A stretch of DNA of 53,864 bases from Aquimarina sp. U1-2 (lineage in GTDB: Bacteria > Bacteroidota > Bacteroidia > Flavobacteriales > Flavobacteriaceae). The position numbers were made by a program, and so were the translations under genes. Positions 27,776-38,400 of the stretch are shown here, piece by piece (within the stretch, counting starts at the first letter, position 1; each line of letters opens with the position of its first letter). Below the pieces are notes generated by a model. That model was not told where the DNA came from and ran no database searches. It was given only the letters and a program-made list of their open reading frames with translations. The stretch covers positions 1 to 53,864 of the forward strand of contig NZ_JAGKIK010000022.1 of the NCBI RefSeq assembly GCF_017897595.1, read 5' to 3'.

Positions 27776-29275
27776 TCAAGGATCAGCATTAAATTCGGGT
27801 TTATGCTGTTTAATCCATTTTTTTGCTTCAGCAGTATACCAGAATTTAGAAAAATTATCGGCTTCAACAATCCGTTTGAAATGATAAAAAGCTTTCTCTT
27901 TATTACCCTTTCTATTGTGATAAATTCCCATATAAACGTTGACGTATGGGTTTTCAGGATCTTCTTCGAGTAGTTTTGTGCTTATAGTCTCAATTTTTTT
28001 GTCAAACTGATTAAATTCTTCCAATTCTTTATAAAAAGTAACATCCTTTAAAAAGGTAAGCGTATGCAATAAGTTCAAATCTGCGTATGCTAGGTAGTCT
28101 GGAAACTCAAAAAATACTTTAGTAAGAAGTTTTTCGCTTGTTTTTATATGTTGTATATCAAAACGAGCCATAAAAGAGGATGCCAGAGCTTGAGCCAAAA
28201 GTTTTTTTCGATACAACTCAGGATTAGAGACCCTATTACTGTCTTGTAAAGATGCTTCGTTCTCAAAAAGTATCATCTCCTTTTCTGAATAGATATAATT
28301 TTTTAAAAAGCTCAATGCAAATAGTGACGACAGTACATCTCCATAAATCAACCTGGCCGGATCACTTATCAAATTGTTATTTGCCAATATAGTAAGTGTT
28401 AACTTTTTCGAAGGAATTTTAAGTAATAAGCTCGAATAACAATCATACTGTCCATATCCCCATATCAAATCTTCACCTTGAAATTTTTGGTTAAAAATTC
28501 CATAGCTATAGGGTAGACGCTGATCTAGCCCAGAAAACATAACTTTTTTAGATTTTTCAGAAATAAGAGTGTTATTATCCAGCGCTTTATTAAATATATG
28601 TAAATCGTTTATATTAGAAACAATTCCTGCTGAAGCTGAAAAGCCATAGTCAATATTTCCAAGGCTGATACTGTCTTCAAGAAGATATGGCGTTGCAATA
28701 CGTAAATCATTTTGAGTAACTTGTGAAGCATTTTTTAATAAATATGTATTTTTTAATCCTAAAGGGTCAAAAATTACCTCATTCATGTATTCATCAAAAG
28801 GTTTTTTTGAAGCTTCGCTAATTACTCTGGTTAAAGCCCCAAATCGATAACTGTAATAAAAGTTCTTGCCTATTTCGCCTTGAGAGGTATGCGACAATAT
28901 ATGTTTTATAAGAATTGAATCGTTAAGTGCTACATCAGGCATATACTTTTTTACCGGATCATCCAAGGATAGCTTCTCTTCTTCCATCAATTTCATCAGC
29001 AAAACACTTGAAAAAATTTTGGTTAGCGAAGCCACAGGAAATAATACAGTTGAATCTAATTTAGTTTTCGATTCTAAATCAGAATAGCCCAGATACTTTT
29101 GATAAACAATTTTTTCATCCTTTTGGATTGAGACAGCCAAACCCGGAACTTGAAAGTAGTCTTTTAACTCTTTGAGATCCTTTGTGAATTTATCTGCAAC
29201 GTCAATTTTCACCTCTTTTTCTTTGCTACAAGCAAAAATCAATAAAGTGAACACCAATCTAAATACAGTTTTCAT
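27776..29275 (-). CDS. Serine hydrolase (class C beta-lactamase fold) lipoprotein with C-terminal TPR region
   Basis: 499 residues. The N-terminus MKTVFRLVFTLLIFACSKEK carries a lipobox (FACS). The beta-lactamase/PBP4*-like domain spans about residues 35-330: S-x-x-K in FPVASLTKIFSS gives the nucleophile, and a Tyr-containing second motif is probably FYYSYRFGAL, with Tyr-Ser-Tyr where Y-x-N is usual. A later WGYGQYDCYSS stretch precedes the C-terminal core strands. Residues about 360-499 are helical with a TPR-like repeat (YVNVYMGIYHNRKGNKEKAFYHFKRI). Such proteins are mostly esterases or peptidases, not true beta-lactamases. The gene stands alone between two others. Confidence 0.85.
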   Translation of the reverse strand: MKTVFRLVFTLLIFACSKEKEVKIDVADKFTKDLKELKDYFQVPGLAVSIQKDEKIVYQKYLGYSDLESKTKLDSTVLFPVASLTKIFSSVLLMKLMEEEKLSLDDPVKKYMPDVALNDSILIKHILSHTSQGEIGKNFYYSYRFGALTRVISEASKKPFDEYMNEVIFDPLGLKNTYLLKNASQVTQNDLRIATPYLLEDSISLGNIDYGFSASAGIVSNINDLHIFNKALDNNTLISEKSKKVMFSGLDQRLPYSYGIFNQKFQGEDLIWGYGQYDCYSSLLLKIPSKKLTLTILANNNLISDPARLIYGDVLSSLFALSFLKNYIYSEKEMILFENEASLQDSNRVSNPELYRKKLLAQALASSFMARFDIQHIKTSEKLLTKVFFEFPDYLAYADLNLLHTLTFLKDVTFYKELEEFNQFDKKIETISTKLLEEDPENPYVNVYMGIYHNRKGNKEKAFYHFKRIVEADNFSKFWYTAEAKKWIKQHKPEFNADP

Positions 29276-29397
29276 ACGTTTAAATCTTTTTAATTTTTTG
29301 AAAACTAATTAATTAAAAAATTAAGAACGTATATAACCGCTACGCTCTCACATTAAAAATTTAATTAATGTTCGTTTCAAAAAAGTAGCTTTATAGT

Positions 29398-29853
29398 TTA
29401 CAATGCCTTCTTCAAGGCTAATACATATCCAAAGTGAATCCCTTCGTGATAATTATTAAAATTTATAGCATCGTCGAGTGATTTTAATACGTAACCTGTG
29501 CTTGTAGGATACTCTTTAAAATTTTTAAAAATTCTAGCTTCCCAATCTTTTTCTGTTTGATCTAATGTTGAAAACAGTAACGCTTTTATAATCGCTACTT
29601 GCTCTTGAGAGACAAAACCCTCTGCCCTTGTTCCTTTTCTAAAGCTATTTACCATTTCATCATCAATCATCATAGGTAAACCACTCAATTGATAAACTAA
29701 TAGTTGTTGTGTGACTACTACATGAGCAATATTCCAGATGATATTGTTCTTAAAACCTTCAGGAACTTTATTTAATTGCGCTATCGAATGATTATCTAAG
29801 ATTTTTTGCATCAAACGACGATTGGTTCGGGTAATTTCTAATGGCTGTAGCAT
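29398..29853 (-). CDS. DinB-like family protein
   Basis: 151 residues, all alpha, with the four-helix DinB/YfiT layout. The metal-binding histidines are visible as IIWNIAHVVVTQQ in helix 2 and NNYHEGIHFGYVLAL in the last helix. The family is named for a damage-inducible Bacillus gene and includes metal-dependent thiol transferases; this member's substrate is unknown. It is monocistronic. Confidence 0.85.
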   Translation of the reverse strand: MLQPLEITRTNRRLMQKILDNHSIAQLNKVPEGFKNNIIWNIAHVVVTQQLLVYQLSGLPMMIDDEMVNSFRKGTRAEGFVSQEQVAIIKALLFSTLDQTEKDWEARIFKNFKEYPTSTGYVLKSLDDAINFNNYHEGIHFGYVLALKKAL

Positions 29854-29967
29854 AATATTCCTAATTTTAAGCCAAAAATATGAGTTTTACTATTGAAATG
29901 AAGTTCTTTTATGCGAATTTTGATACGTAAACTTTTTAATTATAAATTCTAAAAAGCGAATTTCTCT

Positions 29968-30000
29968 GTCATTTCGAGGGTAGTCGAGAAAAATAAATCT
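29968..30000 (+). repeat. Short GTCATTTCGAG-type repeat
   Basis: GTCATTTCGAGGGTAGTCGAG followed by AAA, inside a TTTCTC/GAGAAA pairing. I know similar dispersed units from Flavobacteriia, but only this one copy is seen in the window. It lies in the gap between the divergent DinB-like and ArsC-like genes. Confidence 0.35.
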
Positions 30001-30078
30001 TTTGAGCTACTACACTTCGGTTCTGTTCATGTGAGCTGTATACATACATTTTAGTTTTTTAGACACTAAAAATTTTCA

Positions 30079-30426
30079 ATGAAAAAAATATATCACCTTT
30101 CTACCTGTGATACTTGTAAACGCATCTTGAATGAGTTAAACCCTTCTTCAACATTCGTTTTACAAGACATTAAAACCGAAGAGATTACAAAGGAGCAACT
30201 TGAAGAAATGCATCGCTTAGCAGGAAGTTATGAAGCTTTATTTAGCAAACGAGCAAGATTGTATAAAGAGCGTGGCTTAAAAAATCAAAATTTATCTGAA
30301 GAGGATTACAAAAATTTGATTCTTGAGCACTATACGTTTTTAAAAAGACCTGTCATTATGATCAACGATCAAGTTTTTATCGGGAATAGCAAAAAAGTCG
30401 TTGAAGCAGCAAAATCTGCACTATAG
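30079..30426 (+). CDS. ArsC/Spx-family protein (arsenate reductase-like)
   Basis: 115 residues with the thioredoxin-like ArsC fold. The active-site loop is STCDTCKRIL (CxxC, with Arg nearby) and the C-terminal signature is FLKRPVIMINDQVFIG, where the Arg-Pro pair is the family's conserved R-P. True arsenate reductases act on arsenate with glutaredoxin; many members of this size are only labelled arsenate-reductase-like, and no ars genes are nearby. It ends 3 bases before the EamA transporter gene, so the two are co-transcribed, which could mean joint detoxification or be chance. Confidence 0.85.
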   Translation: MKKIYHLSTCDTCKRILNELNPSSTFVLQDIKTEEITKEQLEEMHRLAGSYEALFSKRARLYKERGLKNQNLSEEDYKNLILEHYTFLKRPVIMINDQVFIGNSKKVVEAAKSAL

Positions 30427-30429
30427 TCT

Positions 30430-31323
30430 ATGGGTAAAAGAACCCTTGCACTCATAGCCGCGAGCTTTGTAGCTATTTTCTATGGCGCTAATTATACCAT
30501 CGCAAAAGATGTGATGCCGCACTATGTGCAACCTTTCGGATTTATAGTGCTACGAGTCGCCGGTGCATTTGTATTATTTTGGGGGATTAGTTTCTTTGGC
30601 CCTAAAGAACGTATAGAGCGCAAAGATTTGGCTCAGATCGCTTTGGCTTCCTTATTCGGTGTTGGTATCAATATGTTAGCCTTTTTTGAGGGGTTGTATC
30701 TTACTACACCTATTAATGCTTCGGTTCTAATGGTTACTACACCGATCATTGTACTATTATTAGCTGTGCTATTTCTTAATGAAAAAGTGAGAGCTTTAAA
30801 AATTATCGGTGTATTAACGGGATTATTGGGAACATTGTTAATGATCCTCTATGGAACAGGAAATTCAGCTTCAGCTTCAAATCCTGTGTTAGGCAACTTT
30901 TTAATTTTTGTAAATGCCTCTTCATACGCGTGCTACCTTATTGTGGTAAAAAAAATAACGCAAAAATATCATCCATTCACATTTATTAAATGGATGTATG
31001 GTTTTGGATTTTTAATTGTACTTCCTTTTGGTTTTTCTCAATTATTAGAAATCCAACCCGATCTAATTCCTGTAAAAGGCTATTTGAAAATTGGATATGT
31101 TATTGTTTTTGCCACTTTTGGAACCTATATCCTTAATATTTTTGCCATTAGAGAACTCAAACCAACAACCGTTGCTGTTTTTATTTATTTACAGCCTATG
31201 TTGGCTTCAATATTTGCAATTGCGCTAGGAAAAGATACCTTAGATAGTATAAAAATAATAGCTACGCTATTTATTTTTGTCGGAGTATATTTAGTCACTA
31301 AAAAACCAAAACAGTTACGTTAA
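30430..31323 (+). CDS. EamA-family (DMT) inner-membrane transporter
   Basis: 297 residues with ten hydrophobic segments in two five-helix EamA repeats. The first begins FYGANYTIAKDVMPHYVQP and contains VLMVTTPIIVLLLAVLFLNEK; the second contains VAVFIYLQPMLASIFAIALG. The PxE-like ends of helices (FLNEKVRALK) match the family. Members export metabolites or amino acids, but the substrate is not predictable. It starts 3 bases after the ArsC-like gene. Its 3' end overlaps the convergent thioesterase gene by 9 bases. Confidence 0.88.
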   Translation: MGKRTLALIAASFVAIFYGANYTIAKDVMPHYVQPFGFIVLRVAGAFVLFWGISFFGPKERIERKDLAQIALASLFGVGINMLAFFEGLYLTTPINASVLMVTTPIIVLLLAVLFLNEKVRALKIIGVLTGLLGTLLMILYGTGNSASASNPVLGNFLIFVNASSYACYLIVVKKITQKYHPFTFIKWMYGFGFLIVLPFGFSQLLEIQPDLIPVKGYLKIGYVIVFATFGTYILNIFAIRELKPTTVAVFIYLQPMLASIFAIALGKDTLDSIKIIATLFIFVGVYLVTKKPKQLR

Positions 31324-31791
31324 ATCTACAGGTTTTTTGCTAAATCTGCGCGTATCTTCTTTGGTCAGTATTTTAAAATCTTTGGGGCGTTCTATTTTAT
31401 CCAAAATTTCTCGCATCTCCTGGGGTAAAGGAATGAGCTTTCTAGTACCTAGATCAAGCCAAGCACCCATCATTTCGCATTGTGCAAAATTTCTACCCTT
31501 ATGATCATAAAAATAATGCCTGAATTCATAAAACATCCCATCTTCACTTAATCCAGAAATTTCTAAAGAAACTTGTACCGGTCGGCCGTAAAAAACTTCT
31601 TTGAAATAATAAATATGCTCATAAAATACAACAGGGCCAATATTAAAAGTTCCCAACAGTCGTTGATCAAATCCATTTTCAGATAAAAATGACATGCGCG
31701 TATGTGCCGCAAATTCTATATAGGATTTATTTGCCAAATGACGATTGGCATCTATATCGTTCCACCGAACTTCAAAATCCTTGATGTACAT
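31315..31791 (-). CDS. Acyl-CoA thioesterase (4HBT hot-dog fold)
   Basis: 158 residues. MYIKDFEVRWNDIDANRHL is the classic hot-dog start: the aspartate in W-N-D-I-D is the catalytic residue type of the 4-hydroxybenzoyl-CoA thioesterase group. YIEFAAHTRMSFL follows in the central helix. The family hydrolyses acyl-CoA thioesters. The chain length preferred cannot be read. It overlaps the 3' end of the EamA gene by 9 bases, tail to tail. Confidence 0.87.
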   Translation of the reverse strand: MYIKDFEVRWNDIDANRHLANKSYIEFAAHTRMSFLSENGFDQRLLGTFNIGPVVFYEHIYYFKEVFYGRPVQVSLEISGLSEDGMFYEFRHYFYDHKGRNFAQCEMMGAWLDLGTRKLIPLPQEMREILDKIERPKDFKILTKEDTRRFSKKPVDLT

Positions 31792-31953
31792 AAGCTCCTG
31801 TTTTAGTCATGCAAAATTACGAAAGATTTTAGTATGCAAGCATAATAAAAATACATCTCTGTTTCTTAAGGTATTCCTAATTAACTTTAATGTAACACCA
31901 ACATTCTTGCAATCAAATAATTAAGCCAGTATCTTAAAAGAAAAATTTACACA

Positions 31954-33063
31954 ATGAGTTTAGAAAAGTATTACACATTAGGAAAGACAGGATTAAGAGT
32001 AAGTAGATTAGCACTAGGAACCATGACATTTGGCGAGGATTGGGGCTGGGGTAGCGAGAAAAAAGCGGCCAAAGAGATTTTTGATCGCTATGTAGACGAA
32101 GGAGGTAATTTTATTGATACCGCAGATTTATATACCAACGGCAACAGTGAAGAAATGGTAGGAGAATTTGTAAGTGATCGCAATCTTCGTGAAAAAGTAG
32201 TAATTGCTACAAAATTTAGCTACAATAATGATCCGGGAAACCCTAATGCAGGAGGAAATAGCCGAAAACATATCACGCATGCCGTAGAAAATTCTTTAAA
32301 GCGATTAGGTACAGATTATATCGACTTATATTTTTTACATACCTGGGACATGCTTACCAAACCCGAAGAAGTAATGCGTACACTCGATGATCTGGTAAAA
32401 CAAGGTAAAATACTACATGTCGGCCTGAGCGATATCCCGGCATGGTATGTAAGTAGAGCGCAGACTTTGGCAGAGTTTAGGGGGTATGAACCGGTGTCGA
32501 CAATGCAACTGGAATACTCTTTGGTAGAGCGAAATATTGAAAAAGAATTTATCCCTCTAGGTCAAGAAATGGGTATTGGTACTATGGTATGGAGTCCTTT
32601 GGCAAGTGGTTTATTATCAGGTAAATACAAGCCTTCTGAAGGTGGAATTGACGGAGAAGGAAGACTAAAAACCATGGAAGGTAGTAACAATAAGGCCTTT
32701 GACAAAAATACAGAAAGAAACTGGAATATTGTAGCCACTCTAGAAGAGGTTGCCAAAGAAATAGACCAGCCTATGGCCAGTGTTGCTTTAAATTGGGTAG
32801 CTAATCGACCCGGAATTTCAAGTGTTATTATTGGTGCCACCAAAATGCATCAATTAGAAGAAAACCTAAAGGCACTGGATTTTGATATCCCACACGATTT
32901 AAAACAAAAACTAAAAGAGGCCAGCGATCCCACTACCGAGTTTCCGTATTCCTTTTTTGAACCAGAAATGCAAGCTATGCTTACTGGTGGTGCCAAAGTT
33001 GGCCATAAACCACAAAGCTATTGGAGCGAAGTAAGCATTGAAGCAAAGCCTGCCGGTATTTAA
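31954..33063 (+). CDS. Aldo/keto reductase
   Basis: 369 residues. The catalytic tetrad is readable: Asp and Tyr in NFIDTADLYTNG, Lys in VVIATKFSY, and His in IDLYFLHTWD. NADPH-binding residues are in the region of VIIGATKMHQLEENLKAL. It resembles the 'YghZ/ potassium-channel beta subunit-like' AKR branch. The substrate is unknown; these enzymes reduce aldehydes, ketones or sugar derivatives. It is followed by a decayed SDR fragment on the same strand, which may be the relic of a second oxidoreductase gene of the same operon. Confidence 0.92.
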   Translation: MSLEKYYTLGKTGLRVSRLALGTMTFGEDWGWGSEKKAAKEIFDRYVDEGGNFIDTADLYTNGNSEEMVGEFVSDRNLREKVVIATKFSYNNDPGNPNAGGNSRKHITHAVENSLKRLGTDYIDLYFLHTWDMLTKPEEVMRTLDDLVKQGKILHVGLSDIPAWYVSRAQTLAEFRGYEPVSTMQLEYSLVERNIEKEFIPLGQEMGIGTMVWSPLASGLLSGKYKPSEGGIDGEGRLKTMEGSNNKAFDKNTERNWNIVATLEEVAKEIDQPMASVALNWVANRPGISSVIIGATKMHQLEENLKALDFDIPHDLKQKLKEASDPTTEFPYSFFEPEMQAMLTGGAKVGHKPQSYWSEVSIEAKPAGI

Positions 33064-33157
33064 AATAGATGAACGAAATCAAAAATATACCATTCTTTAT
33101 TGTTTTGGCAAAGGTTCAGTAATGATATAACGGCTCTAAGTAGCATTAATGTTCTAA

Positions 33158-33253
33158 AAGATAGTTGGTGGTGTCGTTACTTTTTTAACGAGTGAAGATG
33201 TAAGGCAGATCAATGGTCAAGGTATAGAAGTACCAGATGGTACATTTTTATAA
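33158..33253 (+). pseudogene. Fragment of a short-chain dehydrogenase/reductase C-terminus
   Basis: A 31-codon open stretch between in-frame stops. It reads VVTFLTSEDVRQINGQGIEV, then PDGTFL and a stop. This matches the SDR C-terminal signature 'V-x-F-L-x-S-(D/E)-D-A-x-x-I-N-G-Q-x-I-x-V-x-G-G'. The dinucleotide-binding and YxxxK parts are not present upstream, so only the tail survives. Confidence 0.5.
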
Positions 33254-33273
33254 AAAGTGACTCTAGATATTTA

Positions 33274-33304
33274 GACCCTCAAGGTTTTGAAAACCTTGAG
33301 GGTC
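33274..33304. repeat. 31-base palindrome, possible terminator
   Basis: GACCCTCAAGGTTTT, a central G, and then its reverse complement up to GAGGGTC, followed by TTCTTATTTT. Arms are 15 bases and perfect. It could end plus-strand transcription after the aldo/keto reductase or be a dispersed hairpin unit; the T-run behind it is poor. Confidence 0.5.
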
Positions 33305-33330
33305 TTCTTATTTTAGAACAAAATTTACAT

Positions 33331-34332
33331 ATGTATATTAAACGAAACATAGGATGGGGTCTTATTCTAAGGTATGGCTGGAAATATCTTATTTTTTTCT
33401 CCCTGTATGCTTTAACAATTTTTCTGGTATATCATTTTTTGGATTGGAAATTTATTGATATTCCTTTTCAACCCTTAACCGTAATTGGTATAGCAGTGGC
33501 TTTTTATATCGGTTTTAAAAACAGTCAGAGTTATGATCGTTTTTGGGAAGCACGAAAAATATGGGGTGGTATTGTAAACTACTCTAGAACTTGGGCTAAT
33601 CAAGTACTATGTCTGGTAAAAGATGACCATGCTACAAAAACTATACTTATACATCGCCATATCGCTTGGCTTAACGCACTTAGAATTCAATTGCGGCAAC
33701 CTACTTCTTTCTCAATTAAAGAAAGTGCTTCAGTAGAAAAACTTTTTACAAAACACGGAGAAAATAATCCAGCTTGCGATGCTACCAAAGAATTTATAGC
33801 TAAAGAAGAGTACCTTGATTTGCAAAATCGAAAAAATCCTGCCACGCACTTAGTAAAAAATCAAGGACTCCACCTTCAAAAGCTATGTGATTTAAAAAAA
33901 ATTACAGAATTTGATAAGGTACTTTTTCATGCTACCTTAGAAGAATTCTATAATTTGCAAGGAAAATGTGAGCGTATAAAAAATACGCCTTTCCCTAGAC
34001 AATATGCATATTTTAGCACTGTTTTCACCTGGATCTTTATGTTACTATTACCCCTGGGGTTGCTTAATATTTTTGAAAATGAACTTCATAAAATAGCCGA
34101 TGAATTACATCCCTGGTTTATCTTTTTGATGGTGCCGCTCTCTGTTTTGTTGGGTTGGATATTTTATACTATGGAGAAAATCGGAAGCAATAGTGAAGAT
34201 CCTTTTGAAGGTCGTGTAAATGATGTGCCCATGACCGCACTCTGTAGAACTATAGAAATAGATCTACGCGATATGTTAGATGAGCATGAGCTACCAGTAA
34301 AAATAAAACCTAAAGATAATATATTGTATTAA
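33331..34332 (+). CDS. Bestrophin-family membrane channel protein
   Basis: 333 residues with four main hydrophobic segments. The stretch AFYIGFKNSQSYDRFWEARK, followed by IWGGIVNYSRTW, is the bestrophin/UPF0187 signature, and the C-terminal part GSNSEDPFEGRVNDVPM is also conserved. The family forms pentameric anion or cation channels in the inner membrane. It ends at the start codon of the YheT-type hydrolase gene (TAATG overlap), so the two are translationally coupled, though no functional link is obvious. Confidence 0.9.
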   Translation: MYIKRNIGWGLILRYGWKYLIFFSLYALTIFLVYHFLDWKFIDIPFQPLTVIGIAVAFYIGFKNSQSYDRFWEARKIWGGIVNYSRTWANQVLCLVKDDHATKTILIHRHIAWLNALRIQLRQPTSFSIKESASVEKLFTKHGENNPACDATKEFIAKEEYLDLQNRKNPATHLVKNQGLHLQKLCDLKKITEFDKVLFHATLEEFYNLQGKCERIKNTPFPRQYAYFSTVFTWIFMLLLPLGLLNIFENELHKIADELHPWFIFLMVPLSVLLGWIFYTMEKIGSNSEDPFEGRVNDVPMTALCRTIEIDLRDMLDEHELPVKIKPKDNILY

Positions 34333-35303
34333 TGCCAATACTCCCATCATTATATACTCCTATAGCTGTTTTTAAGAATAGTCACTTTTCAACAATTTAC
34401 CCAAACTTATTTAGAAAAATAAACGATGTGCACCAACATCGGGAACGTTTGGAGTTAGATGATGGTGATTTTATCGATTTAGATTGGAGTTACGCAAAAG
34501 AAACCACTCAAAAAGTAGCCATAATCATCCATGGGCTAGAAGGAAATGCGCAACGCCCATATATGCAAGGTCTTGCAAGACATCTTAATAAACATCATTG
34601 GGATACGGTATGTGTTAACCTTCGAAATTGCAGTGGAACGGTAAATAGACTTTACCAATCTTATAATGCCGGAGCAAGTGATGATATAGCGCTTATAGTC
34701 CAACATGTACTCTCGAAGGATGTATATACTTATGTATCATTATGCGGATTTAGCTTGGGTGGTAATATTATTCTCAAATATTTAGGTGAAGGTCAAAATA
34801 TCCCCATTCACGTCAAATCTGCCGTTGTAATTTCGGTACCCTGTGATCTATATAATTCATTATTAGAAATAAACAAACCCAAAAATTATATCTATCAGCA
34901 ACGATTTTTGCGAAATTTGAAAGCTAAATTATATGATCGTCAAAAGGCATTTCCTGATCGTCTCACTGCATCAGAAGTAAAGGCTTGTTCTTCACTAATA
35001 GATATTGATAATGTATATACCAGTATTGCTCATGGCTACAAAAATGCAATAACATACTACACCCAATGTAGTAGCAAGCAATTCTTAAAAAATATTAAGA
35101 TTCCGACCCTAATCCTTAATGCAAAAAATGATACCTTTTTAGGAGAGGAATGCTATCCAATCGAAGAAGCCAAAGCAAATTCAAATGTGTTTTTAGAAAT
35201 TCCAGAATATGGTGGTCATGTTGGATTTTATCAAAGAGGACAAACATACTATCATGAGGCTCGTGTACTCGAATTTTTTGAAAAAATAAGTGAAAACAAA
35301 TAA
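34332..35303 (+). CDS. YheT-family alpha/beta hydrolase
   Basis: 323 residues. The oxyanion region is IIHGLEGNAQRPYMQGLA, the nucleophile serine lies in CGFSLGGNIILKYLGE (GxSxG), the acid is probably Asp in LNAKNDTFLG and the histidine is in YGGHVGFYQR. This combination and the LEGN stretch identify the YheT/YMR210-like branch, with carboxylesterase-type activity. Its start codon overlaps the bestrophin stop. Physiological substrate unknown. Confidence 0.88.
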   Translation: MPILPSLYTPIAVFKNSHFSTIYPNLFRKINDVHQHRERLELDDGDFIDLDWSYAKETTQKVAIIIHGLEGNAQRPYMQGLARHLNKHHWDTVCVNLRNCSGTVNRLYQSYNAGASDDIALIVQHVLSKDVYTYVSLCGFSLGGNIILKYLGEGQNIPIHVKSAVVISVPCDLYNSLLEINKPKNYIYQQRFLRNLKAKLYDRQKAFPDRLTASEVKACSSLIDIDNVYTSIAHGYKNAITYYTQCSSKQFLKNIKIPTLILNAKNDTFLGEECYPIEEAKANSNVFLEIPEYGGHVGFYQRGQTYYHEARVLEFFEKISENK

Positions 35304-35483
35304 AAAGAAGGGGTTTTCCTACTTAGTTTTTAGATTAATCGATTGTTAACACTATGTTAAGGTTGTATAAAGTTTATTTTCTCGCTTCATCGAAAATCTT
35401 TTTTTTATTACTAATAATTTAAGAGTTTTGAGTGTTTTCTTGAAATTTTTCAAAGGAAGTAAACAAACACTAACTTAAATTTA

Positions 35484-38400
35484 ATGAATATGAAAAAAAG
35501 CTACAGAAATCTTATTCTGTCCTCGAGCTTGGCTCAAAACAAACGGAATCAGTTGGTCTTTTTTACGATGCTATGCTTATCCATTAGCGTTTTTGCACAA
35601 ACTCCATCACAAAAAGCAAAAATAGCTCAGCAGAGTAACGTACAAAAACTCAATCAGCTACAAACTGATTTTTCTAAAAAAGCTACACTAGAAAAGAAAG
35701 CCGCTGTTAAAGCTGCCCAACTTAATGGATGGCAAGTAACAATGACTGCTCAAGATGGCAGTTTTTCCGAACTGCAAAAAGTAGACAATGGAGCTCCCAT
35801 TTACTATACTACATACAATGTTGATGCAGCAAGATCAACACGAGCCAATCATTTAAATGCAGGCGGTTCTCTTGGTCTCAACTTAGATGGTCAAAATATG
35901 ACAGCCTATGTTTGGGATGGAGGTCATGCTAGGGTTTCTCATCAAGAATATGATGGAGCTGGCGGTACTAATCGTGTTTCTGTAGAAGATGCCACTTCTG
36001 AAGGAGGTTTGGATCTCAATTTTCATGCGGCTCATGTTACAGGAACGATTGTAGCTTCGGGAGTACGGGCTAACGCAAAAGGTATGGCTTCGCAAGCAAA
36101 AGCAAAGGGATATAAATGGAATAATGACATTGCAGAGGCAACCACAGCTGCCGCAAATGGAATGCTATTATCCAATCATTCTTACGGTTTTAGAAGTGAC
36201 CTGGTACCCGATCAGTATTTTGGTGCATATATCGATGAATCGAGAAGCTGGGATGAGGTAATGTTTAATGCACCCTTTTATCTCATGGTTGTTGCCGCCG
36301 GTAACGATGGTAATCAAAATAATTATAATGGAACTCCTCTAGACGGGGACTCATCATACGATAAGCTAACGGGGCATTCAACTTCAAAAAATAATTTGGT
36401 GGTAGCTAATGCACAAGATGCCAATGTAAGTGATGATGGTACTTTGGTAAGTGTGGCTATCAACAGTTCTAGTAGCGAGGGACCCACAGATGATTACAGA
36501 ATTAAACCTGATATCACAGGTAATGGTACAGGCGTATATTCGACTTATGAAAGTAGTGATACGGCCTACGCCAGTATTACAGGTACTTCTATGGCCTCGC
36601 CCAACGTAACTGGATCTCTTTTACTATTGCAACAGCATTATGATAATCTAAACGGAAGTTTCATGAAAGCTGCAACCCTAAAAGGATTAGCACTGCATAC
36701 TGCCGATGATGCTGGTCCCACAGGTCCCGATGCCGTATACGGTTGGGGTTTACTTAATGCTAAAGCTGCTGCCCAAGTAATTTCTGAGGTGAGTAGTGGC
36801 GATACCAAAGTTGAAGAACTATTGTTATCTAATGGTCAAACCTATAGTATTACTGTAGAGTCTGATGGTGTGCAACCTCTTATGGCGTCTATATCATGGA
36901 CAGATAGACCGGGAACTGCTACTACAGCAACCAATTCTACTACAGCTGTCTTAATTAACGATCTGGATATACGAGTAGCTAAAGGTTCTACCACATTTAA
37001 CCCTTATAAATTAACCAGTATTACCACAAATAGCACAGGTGATAATACCGTAGATCCCTATGAGAGAGTAGATGTAGCCAATGCTGCTGGCACCTACACT
37101 ATTACCGTTACTCACAAAGGCAATTTAACCGGTGGCAGTCAAAATTTTTCTCTAATTGTAACCGGATTATCCGGAACTCCTGTGGTATGTAATGCTACTG
37201 TTCCCACCGGAGTGACTGCTGCAAATATTGGTTTTGACACGACAACAATAAATTGGACAGCGGTACCTGCGGCAACATACGATTTACGATATAGAGTTGC
37301 GGGAACTTCATCCTGGATCAATGAATCTGATATCAACGGTGCTTTATTCAATCTAACAGGTCTGACAGAGTTGACATCTTATGAAGTACAAATAAGAAGT
37401 AAATGTGATGACGGAACCTCATCGGCCTACAGTAGCGTTGCTACCTTTAGCACAACAGAGTTCCGATTAGTGTATTGTGATTCGAACGGGCAAAGTACTG
37501 CAGATGAATATATAGGAAATGTTCAACTAGAAACAATTAATAATGCCTCTGGTGCAGGTTCTGGAGGGTATAGCGATTTTACTTCAATCACTACTACACT
37601 TGCAAAAGATAACGAATATACCATATTTGTTACACCCACCTGGACAGGTACTGCCTATAATGAAGGATATGGCGTTTGGATCGATTATAATCAAAATGGA
37701 GACTTTACAGATGCGGGTGAACAAGTTTGGTCACAGGCTCCCTCGCAAACCACACCGGCAACTGGAACATTTACCATTCCTGCCGGAGCATTAGAGGGAA
37801 CTACAAGAATGCGTGTATCTATGAAATATAATGGAGTTCCGACTTCTTGTGAATCTTTTCAATATGGTGAAGTTGAAGACTATACCTTAGTGATTGGAGG
37901 AACAGCTCCTGATACACAGGCACCAACTGCACCAGCAGGATTGGCTGTTTCTAATGTTACTGAAAATACATTAACGCTAAACTGGACCGCTTCTACCGAT
38001 AATGTTGGAGTGACTGGATATGAAGTATATCAAGGAAATACTGTTATCGAGACTGTAACCACTACCACAGCCAATATCACTGGTTTAACAGCAAATACCA
38101 CATACCAGTTTAACGTAGTTGCTAAAGATGCTGCAGGCAACGAATCTGAAGCAAGTACTACTATAAACGTAACTACTGCCGGAGGTGGCGGCGGAACCGG
38201 ATGTACTGCTGGTATTACGGCTTTCCCCTATAATGAAGGATTTGAAAATACACTTGGGGCTTGGACGCAGTCTACTACCGATGATATTAACTGGACAGTA
38301 GACACTGGTAGAACTCCGTCGAATGGAACCGGACCTTCTAGCGCTAATCAAGGTACCTATTATATTTATGTTGAAGCTTCTGGAACAGGAACCGGGTTCC

